Of a stretch of DNA of 64,000 bases, positions 10,335 through 20,562 are shown piece by piece. This stretch comes from Tanypteryx hageni. Its lineage: Eukaryota > Arthropoda > Insecta > Odonata > Petaluridae. How positions within the stretch are numbered: the stretch's first letter is position 1; every line of letters begins with the position of its first letter. The position numbers were made by a program, and so were the translations under genes. The notes beneath the pieces are model-generated. The model was not told the DNA's origin. It saw nothing but the letters and a program-made list of their open reading frames with translations, and made no database searches. Where the stretch lies: assembly GCA_028673005.1 (NCBI GenBank), contig CM054118.1, positions 87,538,964 to 87,602,963 on the forward strand. Reading direction: 5' to 3'.

Positions 10335-10905
10335 AATGTGCACATTTACCACCAAGCTTGGTAAATGTAAGTTAAATTTTCAGAAATATGTACTAGCGCC
10401 ACATTTCCGGTAAATGTGCACTTTTACCGATGTGCCTTGGTAAATGTGGAAATAAGTAAGTATGAGAAATGCTACACTTTAATAATTACGTTAATTTATA
10501 ACAAAAATCACCGAGGATTCGACTCCACTGGTATATATTAAGATGAACGCTTCCCAACCCGAGGGAGGAACACAGTGAACGTGAGGAGGAACCAAAAACA
10601 ATTCGACTAACCTACCCAACCCGGTGGAAGAGAGTAAAATTTTCCTTCATGTTCAAATTTAGTTTAGTTAGTTGTGCACATTTACCAGGAAATTTACACG
10701 TTTACCGGACAACGCACATTTACCGTACTTCTAAACTGCAACAGATGTTCGCGACGTCGCCATGTTATGACATTTTTCCACATTTACCAGTGTCTCTAGG
10801 TAAATGTGTACATTTCCCCAATCCAATCGGTAAAAGTATGTTATACTTACATTTACCGGGAAATGTACACATTTACCGGACTACGCATATTTACCGTGAC
10901 ACACA
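10335..10905. repeat. Cluster of CACATTTACC / GGTAAATGTG motifs
   Basis: The 10-mer CACATTTACC or its complement occurs, exactly or with one change, at about 10341, 10360, 10409, 10419, 10439, 10677, 10697, 10715, 10779, 10799, 10849, 10868 and 10888. It appears in both orientations, often as head-to-head pairs. The middle (10450-10670) is free of the motif. Right after the cluster comes a (CA)n/(TA)n run. This resembles the subterminal motif clusters of some DNA transposons; the family is not recognised. Confidence 0.75.
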
Positions 10906-11039
10906 CACACACATATTATATATATATATATATATAATGGGATGTCATTTTAAGCAAGAGGGAGCGGTGTGGTGTAGCGTTACCGGCCGGATATTATTCA
11001 TCCTGAGGCGCCACCGATATTCATGAGGAGGGTGAATCT

Positions 11040-11640
11040 GTCGCCAGCCTTGGTCGTCATCCTGTCCGACCTACTTCATCCCTCTCTCTCTCTAACCCCT
11101 TTCCTCTGCTCGCCTGCCCATCCACGCCTTACTCCTCTCCCTTTTTTATTCCTGCCCCTCCCCCTCCACTCCTCAAATATTCTCCTTTTCCCCTCCCTTA
11201 CATTGGGAAGCGTTTTCGGAGGGATCGAGTGGAGCTTGAGGGATTTATGAATTTTCGACATGGCTTTATCTTCCTGTTTGCCATTCCTCTCACAACGGAC
11301 TATTTCGCCCAGCGGAGGGGTTTTAAACTCTCTCTCTCCTCCAGCCTTCTTTTTCCTTTGCGGTGCAGCGGTGGACCGAATATCACGCGCCTCTCCCTCC
11401 CCTTCTCCCTCTTTCGCTCCACTCCAATCTCCTTTTCTCCACCTCGTCCTCCCTTCTTCCAATCTACCCTCTCTCTCTCCCTCCAATCCACCCTCCCTCC
11501 AATCCACCCTCACTCCAATCCAACCTCCCTCCTCTCTCCCTCCTTCCACTCTACCTACCTCCACTCCTCCCTCCCCCCCTCCCGCCTCCCCCTCTGTGAC
11601 CTTGATTCGCCCCTTATCCATCCTAAAACCTCTCCAAGAA
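11040..11640 (+). repeat. CT-rich low-complexity tract
   Basis: Strand-asymmetric CCTCC/CTCTC-rich sequence with short tandem units (for example CTCCAATCCACCCT around 11455-11525). It gives long overlapping open frames in several phases (Ser/Pro/Leu-rich on plus, Gly/Glu/Arg-rich on minus), the signature of low complexity rather than coding. Confidence 0.9.
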
Positions 11641-11798
11641 AAGAACGCGATCGATCAATTATTCTCGGTTTTGCTTACAAAAGATTTTGGTTTCCGATGG
11701 TCGCTGCACTCGCCGCACAGGGCTGTCCCTAGGGTACGGCGAATCTGAGCCGTCGCCCCGGGCCCTACATAAAAAGGGGTCCAGCGCTAAGCAGCAAG

Positions 11799-11981
11799 AT
11801 GAAGATTGCTGCTAAGCGTGGGCGACACTCTTGGTGTTCGGCTGAAAAGGTATTAGAAACCTACTACTTCTTTGCCATCATAGATCAGGCTCTCATGTCT
11901 CTGACAACACGTTTCGAACAAATGGAAGAGTCTGCCGGTTATTTCGGCTTCCTATATGATTTCAAAGATTTGGAGAATTAA
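11799..11981 (+). pseudogene. hAT (ZMYM1-like) transposase internal fragment
   Basis: The frame contains YYFFAIIDQALMSLTTRFEQM, then GYFGFLYDF. The I-D-x-x-L-x-x-RF spacing is typical of the region preceding the hAT dimerisation domain in ZMYM1-like proteins. It is interrupted before the C-terminus, which follows at 12076. Confidence 0.6.
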
Positions 11982-12075
11982 CAGAAGACGAAATAAAAAA
12001 CAGTGTATAAATTTGGATAAAATATTGAGTGATAAACATTGACAGTGTTTCTTAGAACTGCGTGTACTTCGACAG

Positions 12076-12354
12076 TTGATCCCCCAAGTAACGAAAAGCG
12101 CATTTAAAATTAAGATTCTCAAGTCATTACATAGTTCCTTCTCAAATACAGAGATAGCGTATAGGATTTTGTTAACAATTATAGTCACAGTGGCATCAGC
12201 GGAGCAAAGTTTTTCAGAACTTAGAATAATAAAAAGCTATCTTAGGAGAGCAACGTCTCAAGAGAGATTGAGTGGATTGGCTATGCTGTCTATCGAGAGA
12301 GAAATAGCCTCAGATTTGGATTACAATGATCTGATGGCAGAGTTTGCTGCATGA
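12076..12354 (+). pseudogene. hAT transposase C-terminal dimerisation fragment
   Basis: Reads YRILLTIIVTVASAEQSFSE, LRIIKSYLRRATSQERLSGL, then AMLSIEREIASDLDYNDLMA before a TGA. SAEQSFSELRIIKSYLR corresponds to the canonical SAERSFSKLKLIKNYLR core. Together with 11799-11981 it belongs to the element at 11718-13150. The N-terminal half and catalytic core are missing. Confidence 0.8.
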
Positions 12355-12901
12355 AAGTTGAATTTCCGAAAGTAGGCAGAGCAATAAACATTGAGTTTCT
12401 ATTCTACTTTAGTATTACGTTGACCTAACATATTGTATGTTGCCATTCATTTGAGATTTCTGTATGTTTAGATTCATATCCAAATTGGAGGTATACATGT
12501 AGTTTTCCAGAGCCATTTGCGACAATAATGAACATAGATCATTATGAATCAGGCGTAAATGATCTAATTACTGTTACTTTTCCTAACGAAGGACTTGTTT
12601 TTGTTCTTGAACTCCAGAAGCGATTCCTCAGTTAAAGTCACAGTAAGAAATATATTTATTTTATTTGTTTATTTATTTGAAAAAGCCCAAAAACAGCACA
12701 AGGCCAATTACATTGGACACATAACAACGAAGTAACAAGAATAAAATAAAAATAAAACTATTAAACAAAATAACAAATACTCTAGCAATAAATACACAGA
12801 AGACATACATAGTACACCAATCACACGAAATCAGGGTAAGGAGCAAATAGAAAGACAAACAAATCGGAAGAAAGGGGAAGGAAAATAGGCAACCAAACAA
12901 A

Positions 12902-13012
12902 TCAAATATTCGGTTTAAATTGGAAGTTAGTAGACTTAGTGAAGGGGTCATAGTCAGGGAAGCGCTTCAGCAAACTATTACAAAGATCGGGAAGGCGATA
13001 GAGAAAGGAGCG
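12902..13012 (-). pseudogene. LINE ORF2 extreme C-terminus nested in the hAT element
   Basis: The minus strand reads RSFLYRLPDLCNSLLKRFPD and ends at TGA (12904-12902). The 'F-x-x-R-x-P-x-L-W-N-S-L' pattern (here with Cys for Trp) is the end of many Jockey/CR1-group ORF2 proteins. The sequence down to about 12660 would be its 3' UTR, ending in AT-rich tail repeats. The fragment is a 5'-truncated insertion inside the hAT element. Confidence 0.6.
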
Positions 13013-13293
13013 TTTATTTATATGTAAATTATACAATAAAATATACATATTTAAAAATATACAACATTTTTACAATTATTTTTTAATGCGCGAATTATAA
13101 CTTGATTTTAGATTGTTAAGGGTCCTCGCACGCCCCTAGGGAGAGCCCTGTCGCCGTATGACCGAAACTATCGATTCCATCTCTCAATCTGCTTTTAAAC
13201 AACGGCAGAATGTGCGTTGGTGGAAATTGTATGCCCGTTACTTTGTTTAATCTTTATCGTGCTGCATTTTAATCCAATCTACAACGATTAAAC

Positions 13294-13638
13294 CAGGGGT
13301 CGGCAACCATCTTCACAAGAAGAGACACTTTTTCAAATTATGCATAACGTGCAACATAAGAAGATTGGCGGATCCATGTGGTTGATCCTCCCTCCATCTC
13401 CCCTCCTTAACCTCGCCGTTGTTTTACCTTCTGTGATTGTATCTGTAAAACAAACGTTTCTTCTAATAATACCTCTTTACTTTTTATTTTTCTGTAATTT
13501 CTATTACATTAATTTACGAAGTCAATTTCGTTTCTAGGATATTTTAGGTGTTTTAACATGGGGAGTTGCTGTCAGAAGCCGCACGCAATTCCTTAAAGAG
13601 CCGCATGCGACTCGGGAACCGCTGGTTGTCGATCCCTG
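13294..13638. mobile_element. hAT MITE, 345 bp
   Basis: Terminal inverted repeats CAGGGGTCGGCAACC at 13294 and, in reverse complement, CAGGGATCGACAACC ending at 13638. Subterminal words GAGCCGCATGCGACTCG are typical of short hAT elements. The flanks GATTAAAC and GGTTAAGC match at 6 of 8 positions. No coding capacity. Confidence 0.85.
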
Positions 13639-14537
13639 GGTTAAGCGAACGGATTTAATTCGGGGCATTTAAATAAAATACGCATAATTTCGGAGTTACT
13701 TGATTTTCTTCCATTTTATCAACGATAAAAATTGAAATAAACCAATTTCTGTAAAATATATATTTTCTCAGTAAAAAGTTTCGTATTGCATTGAGTTATC
13801 GCATAAAATTCAGCAATAAAATACTCTAAACGAAAAAATTGCAAAAACTTTTTTTTATCTTAAAATACGTACTAAATCAAAATATGTATCAGAGTTTACA
13901 GATAAGGCTCCTTATGTCTTTAAGTCCATGAGAATAGCATAGATCATCGCTACGGAGTCCAGATGAGTAAGCTAATGAAGCGCGGGGCATCCCTTAATCT
14001 GTTCTTTCTTTCAGTGAGTTGGAACCAAAAATGCGACTCATTCCACGAGGGACGACACCAAAATTCAGTAATGACATCAACACGGTGCCCCAATAGCTCC
14101 AGAAACGAATGCATGCGAGGTCGAAAATCTCAGCCATATGCCTTGTTGGGAGGATTATACTCGGGGGATGTAAGTCGATTTATGCAGCTCTTACCGTTGG
14201 CGAGGTTTTTGCTAGCTACGGCTCCCGATATATTTATGTGAGAGGTTTGTTTATCTCTGCGTAAAAATTATCGTGAAGATGGGCCGCCGAAGATAAATTT
14301 CATACTGAAATAAATTTAAGCACTTACGATGAAGGCTACTATATGTTAAAAACAGATTTGAAACAAAATGACATATTATAGTGGATGTTTCCGCAACTCC
14401 CGCGGGGCCCACGACAAGAGAGTTCTCATTGTCGAGGAATATTAGTTGTGAAGTACTTTAAAGGAATACAGTTAAGGACATTGATTATTAAAGGAGATTC
14501 AATAGCCACGAACAGGATTAAATACAGATTTGTACTA

Positions 14538-14564
14538 TTTCGGCTACAGAGCAGCCTTCATCAG
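14538..14564 (-). ncRNA. Hammerhead-ribozyme-like core
   Basis: On the minus strand CTGATGA (14564-14558) is followed by a stem-II hairpin with arms GGC and GCC around GCTCTGTA, or slightly longer with GGCT/AGCC, and then GAAA (14541-14538). This is the conserved order of a hammerhead core. A possible stem III of about 5 bp (AGTAC with GTATT) follows, but the pairing next to the expected cleavage triplet is imperfect. Hammerheads of this type are known in Penelope-like retroelements and retrozymes. No Penelope coding sequence was found nearby. Confidence 0.45.
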
Positions 14565-14619
14565 TATTAATTTTCCAATAGTATATTAATTTTTAGAATC
14601 TACTACCGGTGAATCACTT

Positions 14620-14646
14620 CTGATAAAGGCTAGTTTGTGCCCGAAA
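14620..14646 (+). ncRNA. Degenerate hammerhead-like core, opposite strand
   Basis: CTGATAA (one change from CTGATGA) at 14620, then GGC..GCC stem II, and GAAA at 14643-14646. It faces the core at 14538-14564 in the opposite orientation, about 55 bp away. The G-to-A change in the invariant box should abolish activity. Confidence 0.35.
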
Positions 14647-16394
14647 TGCGCATTTATTTTTCCTATTCCTCCATTATCTTTCCTATATTCCAATTCCTAA
14701 CTAATTTATGGCTATTGGACTCCAGCCATGAGTCCATTTGGATAATTCTTTTGTTTAAGTTAAAGAAATATTCAGTGTTATATTTTCAATGTTCATGGTT
14801 GGTCTTTAGCGTATCTAAGCGGTTCAGAAACACATTTATTTCTCTCTGGTACCGTCGTATCAATAATTCTTCAATTTTTCCCAAACTTGGCGAGAAATGT
14901 ATGTCAATATGTTATTGGTTAACATATATCTACAACAACTGAGTTGAAGAAATCCACGTGAGAAGGTTAGCGGTTAAAAGAATAACCCGTTCCAATGGTA
15001 TGTCTCCCTATTTTCAGGCAAATATTTCCAGTTAACCTACTCTAGCGGTTATATTTAGTGGTTATGATTCCCTTTTCTATTATAACGCCTAAACTCCCCT
15101 CCGGCAGCTCATGAATTCGATCATAAATTCCACCTTATCAATTTTTTCATTGCCTCTATGGAGTCCGTCTAATTTTCCTGGCGTCAATATTGTCTCCTTT
15201 GAAGTTTCCTCGTGGGATACGAGAAACCATCTTTTGAACCATTCCCATTTGGTCTGCTTTCACGAAGGCCTAGACAATGACACATATTCTAATATTGCTT
15301 AATCGTATGTTTGTTAGCTATTTCCTTAGTACTTGTATTCGGACACAATCTTTTTGACGACTCCATCGGTCAAGATTTACAATGTTTTCGGCCTCACAGT
15401 CGCAGACGTGGATTCCCTCTGGAAACGCATCCTTGAAAGTCCACCGAGGCTGAAACTCGGTTTTTTATCATATCACTCGCATGATCCACACAGCATTTGA
15501 GCTCGTGGTTAAGTCAGGAAACACGCGAAGAGTATTTTGGACTATTTGTAACATTCGAAAGTTTGAAGCAACGTTTTAACATTACATTTTGCTTAAAATA
15601 TCGGCAAGATAACCCATTCAAAAGTATTTTCTTGAAAACATTCTGCAACTTTTCGATGTGTTGTCGAATTTAAACAATTTTATCAGTTAATAAAAAATGA
15701 CATAGCAGGGTCTTCATCCGAATAGATAAGGAGGGAATCGGGCCGCCATCCGCAACACCGAAAACCGTTTATTGGCGCGCTATCATTTCGTTTGCGATAA
15801 GAACAGAGAAGATAAAAAAACACGACCTTCCTTAATTCGCTGAAATTTAACCTCCTAGGATTCGCTGCGGTCAGAAACCACCAAGGTTGCAATACTCCGA
15901 CAAAAAGTGGAATTCAGAAATTTTATTACTGTGTTGAAATATCAGATCAGTTCCAAAAAGTTATGCCTAAAAAAATCAAATCAGGTATAAGAGATCCAGC
16001 ACCTCGGAAGAAGTTAACTTCTGGCAAGATCGGCCATTTAATTGGCATGAATACGCGTCTACTCAGATTCTGGAAAATAGCGAACTGTTCTCGAGAACTC
16101 TCTGGAGCATAATACATCGTCTTTCAATTTTTACCGTATTCACTATTTTTATGACACTTTAGAACGACCGTGTTTTGAATCGGAGTGTGTCGAATTTTTG
16201 TTATGCTTTATTCCTTACATTTTGGAGCTTAAAACATTCGTGGAAGGTGAAGAGGTGTGATTCGCGTGTTATCAAAAACCGATATTAAGGTTTGCATCTA
16301 GAATAAGAGGAGGAGAGAAAATGGCGAAATGTCGATTTTGCGTAAATAGTGATTATAAATTGAGCGCGCTACATCCTTATGTTGACTCAATTTT

Positions 16395-16445
16395 TGTTTT
16401 TATGGAGTTTATGGCTAATCAACCTCTTGGATTATTATTATTATC
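16395..16445 (-). mobile_element. SINE 3'-end fragment
   Basis: Contains GGCTAATCAACCTCTTGGAT followed by a (TTA)n run, the 3' end shared by the SINE copies at 31.5, 61.5 and 62.5 kb. The preceding TTTGTTTTTATGGA-like word is also shared with the copy at 62.5 kb. Only the tail is present. Confidence 0.65.
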
Positions 16446-16977
16446 ATATTCGTCTGCTTTGAATGGTATCTCGCAATTTTGAAGAATTTCTGCAAATGAT
16501 TCTGTTTTCCTGGTGCCTAATGGCTTCTGGATGCACGCTGAAGAGGTGGAGGTGTTGGTGAGCGTTTTTTGTGAATTAACACGGACAAAATTTGTTTTGG
16601 TAAATATGGGATCGTCACGTTGTTGTTCTGTAAGAGTGTGGCCGACTTTTCCCATTAATTTGATATATATGTTCATAAAATCCTATGAATATTTCTAGTT
16701 ATTTGAAGTATTGGTGTTTTATTTTGTTCACTTCATAGAAATTGGTTGGTTTGAAGTTTCTTTCTACAGAACCTGGAGAGCATACAGTGTTTGGTAGCTG
16801 GTTCGTCTGCTACGCGCTGACCTTCTTTTGTTTTGTCTGCTGTACGCGTAATTTAAAACATTTCCTTCTGTTAATACAATTTAAATATTAATGCAGTTGT
16901 AGGTAAATCTTACATTTCTGTGCATTTTCTCTATTACTCAATACTTTTAGAAATAGAAATTGGCGATTTAAGATATA

Positions 16978-17827
16978 ATGAAGCGTCAGAGGTGTAATGA
17001 AGAATTGCCTAAAGTTGGGGATTTTATTTATTGCCACGGCTGTGACTGCGAAATACAATACAACTGTGCAGGGCTGCCTGATGTAACATACAGGGGAATG
17101 TCGAAGTCCAAAAAAGAAAATTTGAGGGGTATAACATGCCGTAGCAAAGTAAAAAATGATACTAATAAGGAAAAGGTGGGAGGTAAAAACAACAGACAAG
17201 GGGAACCAGAAGCAGAAGTGGGTGATTGGATGAGGGAATTCAAAGACATCAAATCAAGCTTGTCCTTTATGAACTCACAATATGACACTTTACTATCAAA
17301 ACTAGATAAATATGTAACAGAAGTAAAAGACTTGACTGATATAATAAAAAAATGCAGAAAGAATTAGAGTCCAAGGACAATATGGTAGTTAAACTACAGA
17401 TCAAAGTGTATGCTATGGAACAAAAGAGTTTAAACAAAATGGTAGAAATAGTAGGGGTGGATGATCAGATCGCAAGTGAGATAGACATACAAGATACAAT
17501 AAAAAAAATGAAAATAGAAGAAACTACAAGTACTGATATAGGAGATGCATACATTGTCAAGAGCAGAAACCCAACCAAACCCAATAAAATAATAGTCACA
17601 TTCAATAAAAGTCTAACAGAGATGCATGGATTAAAAACAGAAAATTTATAAATAACAATGTCATATTTAATAAGAATAACCAGAATAAAATATCCATAAA
17701 TGAAGCACTATCCAACTATTATAGAGAACTATTATGGAAAGCAAAAAATACAGGGAAAGAGCTAAACTATAAATATATATGGTTCAAAAATACAGTTGTA
17801 TTATTAAAAAAAGACGAACATTCATAG
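16978..17827 (+). pseudogene. LINE ORF1 with PHD-like zinc finger and coiled coil
   Basis: The first segment begins MKRQRCNEELPKVGDFIYCH with a C-x2-C / H-C-like arrangement (CHGCDCEIQYNCAG), as in ORF1 proteins of Jockey/CR1-group LINEs that start with a PHD-type finger. It is followed by a Lys/Glu-rich coiled-coil-like stretch. A frameshift near 17355 moves to the frame MQKELESKDNMVVKLQ, and another near 17650 to KISINEALSNYYRELL, WKAKNTGKELNYKYIWFKN and LLKKDEHS with TAG at 17825. The last block is the conserved ORF1 C-terminus of this LINE type. ORF1 acts as nucleic-acid-binding protein of the retrotransposon particle; this copy is broken. ORF2 follows after an inserted MITE. Confidence 0.75.
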
Positions 17828-17898
17828 GTGGTGAAAGTATATAAGTAAAATGACTTATTCCAGATTAAATAATTGCATGTCACAAACCAGGTTATATA

Positions 17899-17966
17899 TA
17901 TATGGATGGCAACAAGGTGTTGGGATGAGGAAACCCAGTGAACACTCACCAATCGGACGACTTCAG
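17899..17966 (-). repeat. Copy of a (TA)n-associated repeat family
   Basis: Its reverse complement matches 45156-45220 almost base for base (around GGTGTTGGGATGAGGAAACC). It is flanked on both sides by TA repeats, like the copies at 43.98-44.10 and 45.02-45.22 kb. Confidence 0.8.

Positions 17967-17968
<2 letters not shown>

Positions 17969-18025
<57 letters not shown>
17969..18025. repeat. (TA)n microsatellite
   Basis: About 57 bp of uninterrupted TA between the repeat-family copy at 17899 and the MITE at 18026. Confidence 0.95.
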
Positions 18026-18026
<1 letters not shown>

Positions 18027-19186
18027 CCGCACTGGGGTATAAGACGCACCCCCGTCTTTTAGAAGATTCTTCAGGAGAAAAAGTACACCATGGAATTTAC
18101 GAGGGGCCACGTCGTGTATCATTTCCACCCGTTATTAAGTCCGTATCCGGCAACATTTACAGAAAATATTCCGGCATGATAGCAGTTAAATATAACGTTT
18201 TAGATAAAATTCATTAGTAAAATAAATAGGGTTGATCTAAAACATATATAATTGCTTCGAGACTTGTATAGATAAATGCACTCTGCCTGAACTCGGCAGT
18301 AATATTAATTAAAGCTGCCTGAGTGCGCCGCACACACGTCGCACGTGTAGTTACTGATAGTACTTAATTAAACTTAAGTTCAAAATGATATTTTAATTGA
18401 ATGCGATAAATAATAAACGGAATGCATATGTAATAACGATACATACGCTCAACTAGTACTTTTTCTTCTGCAACAACGATTTTGATCGGTAGAGCAATAT
18501 CAAACTTCCTCTGTTCTACTATCCATCACTTTTTCTTTAGTTGTGACCATTTAAAACCAACCTTACGAAGGCTATGTTTCTCTTATCCCATCAGCTTCGG
18601 TTTTTCTTCATTTTCTCCGGATCATTTTTTCTCTGAGAGGTGGACCGAAATGACGCGCTGCTACTCGGATTCCGTGCGTTTATTGCCTATTGAATCGCCT
18701 GAAGCTTATAACTAATATCGTAGGCATATCTTTTCAATTTTGTAGCCATTACGATCTCAATACGCGTAACGTTATTTATCCTAGATACCTATAAAATATT
18801 TATGGCATCTGTACGAATTCTGCTATTCCGTGGCATCAATCACGCTATTCAACGGGCTCATTAGGAACTAAAACATCCCAAACGCGCCGAAATTGTTATC
18901 ACTGTGAGCGGAAATGTATTAAAACGTAATAATGAAAATGAGTTCCCGGAATTCACGGTCCCTAAGGTTTTACTGTATACATTAACAGTTTTTTCACTAT
19001 TAATAATGTATATTTTATTGTTTTTTGCGATGACTAACTGCCAATTATTGCATTTTGGGGATGAGTATGCTCGTTTGTATCAGTAATGAGAACAGTAATA
19101 ATCTTACCTTCGGCGTATAAGACGCAGGATGATTTTGGGGGTCATTTTTATGGAACAAAAGTGCGTCTTATATGCCAAGAAATACA
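18026..19186. mobile_element. Non-autonomous DNA element with TATAAGACGCAC termini
   Basis: The left end has GCACTGGGGTATAAGACGCA, the right end in reverse complement CTTGGCATATAAGACGCACT; the shared core is TATAAGACGCAC. The right 70 bp also contain an internal inverted pair (GGCGTATAAGACGCA at about 19107 and TGCGTCTTATATGCC at 19162). The interior is AT-rich and codes for nothing recognisable. It sits between ORF1 and ORF2 of the plus-strand LINE, so it probably inserted into it. Superfamily not assigned. Confidence 0.65.
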
Positions 19187-19199
19187 GTAATTTAATTAC

Positions 19200-19980
19200 T
19201 AAGATGAATTCAATTATTGCAGAGAATACCAACTTCAACAATTACAAATATATTAGATAACTTGAAAAGGTTGTGACATTCAATGATGTAATCCTTTATC
19301 ATTTAAATATTAGAACTATAAAAAAGGGATGGGAAGAAATCATTACACTATCTGAAAAGATCCATGAAATCACTAAGTTAGGCATTATGATACTAACAGA
19401 AGTTAACATAAACAAAAGTAAACCACATATTTTTAACATAGAACACTTTCGTGCAATAGATAAACTTATATTAAATGGAAAAAGAGGTGGAATAATTATG
19501 CTCATTAAAAATACATGCAAATTTAGAAAAATAGAAATAACTATGAACAATGCAGAAATTATAGGATGTGAAATTACTATCAACAACAGAAATATGTTAG
19601 TTATAGGTATTTACAGACCACCCAATCTAAGCAATAAGGACTTGATTGAAGAATTACAAGCAATTGTTAAAGAAACTCACTATAAAGAGATAATAATTAT
19701 GGGAAATATATACATAAATATTATAGACCAAACAGATAATATGACATTGCAATACAGGAATATATTATTCAGCCTTGGGTTTAAAGAATTAATTCAAGAA
19801 TGTACCAGGGAAGAGATAAGATTGAACAAGGTGGTGAAATCACGTATTGACCACATTTGGCATAGGTGTTCTAAAGAATCAATCTCAAGTTTTATACTTC
19901 AGATGAAGATCTTAGACCACTACATTATTGGACTTCAGATGAAATCATCAACAGCCAAAAACTAGAAAAAAAAGGTGTTG
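19200..19980 (+). pseudogene. LINE ORF2 APE-type endonuclease domain
   Basis: Reads VILYHLNIRTIKKGWEEI, ILTEVNINKSKPHIF, GGIIMLIKN, IGIYRPPNLSNKDL, then IIIMGNIYINIID, SRIDHIWHR and LDHYIIGLQM. The order (LN-R, TEVN, GIYRPP, GDFN-like, IDHI, SDHY-like) is that of the exonuclease-endonuclease-phosphatase fold of LINE ORF2. The GDFN motif has become GNIY and SDH has become LDH, so key catalytic residues are altered. The frame is cut at about 19978 by a minus-strand LINE insertion; ORF2 resumes near 21975. Confidence 0.8.
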
Positions 19981-20065
19981 AAATTATGTGTTATGCATGT
20001 TCTCCTTCTCAAATTATTATTCACATAAACACTACAATTGGGAGCAGGTCCCGGTGGCAGTGGGT

Positions 20066-20361
20066 CCTCATCACAACTCAATGCATAATACCCAAATTAC
20101 ATAATAAAATTTGGGTTTACTTAATACAAAAATATAAGCTTTATGATACCATTTCATATACACTATATACTACTTCTTAACTTCAAGTCACAGGAACTCA
20201 CATCACAACAGCTTAGGTATCACTCATAATACATAATACCCAAATTACATAATAAAAATTGAATGTACTTAATACAAAAATATAACCTTTTTTGAAAGTA
20301 GTTCCTATACACTATGTACAACTTCTTGACTTCAAGTCACAGGAACTCCCGTCACAACAGT
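20066..20361 (-). repeat. 148-bp tandem duplication
   Basis: Two adjacent copies, for example CCCAAATTACATAATAAAA at 20091 and again at 20239. They share the 3' block CTTCAAGTCACAGGAACTC (20181 and 20329). They lie downstream (minus sense) of the LINE ORF2 at 20563-21963 and probably form its 3' UTR. Confidence 0.85.
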
Positions 20362-20562
20362 TTAGCTACAAACTACAACATGTTTCACTTGTTATTTGTC
20401 CATACAACTACAAAAATTTAGAATAAGTAAATAATCTTCTTCGTGAATTAAAAGAAAAGTCGGCCATAATTTGACATTGGATAGTTATTTGGAGTATTAT
20501 GATTAAATTATAACCCTACTATGTTTATATACAATAATTAATGCCGCTTGGTGGCGCAAGTC

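Larger units (their letters stand above)
11718..13150 (+). mobile_element. hAT element, 1433 bp, with near-perfect TSD
   Basis: The ends are CAGGGCTGTCCCTAGGG at 11718 and, in reverse complement, CAGGGCTCTCCCTAGGGG ending at 13150. The flanking duplication is TCGCCGCA at 11710-11717 against TCGCCGTA at 13151-13158 (7 of 8). Inside lie two coding remnants of a ZMYM1-like hAT transposase and a LINE 3' end in the opposite direction. Confidence 0.9.
13639..16394. other. Non-coding interval without recognised gene
   Basis: The short open frames here show no domain or splice context. The only structured features seen are two hammerhead-like cores near 14540-14650 (listed separately). Confidence 0.4.

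Noticed and set aside
11076..11748. Long Ser/Pro/Leu-rich and Gly/Glu/Arg-rich open frames on both strands
   Set aside because: They come from a CT-rich repeat that lacks stops in several frames at once; no domain and strong strand asymmetry.
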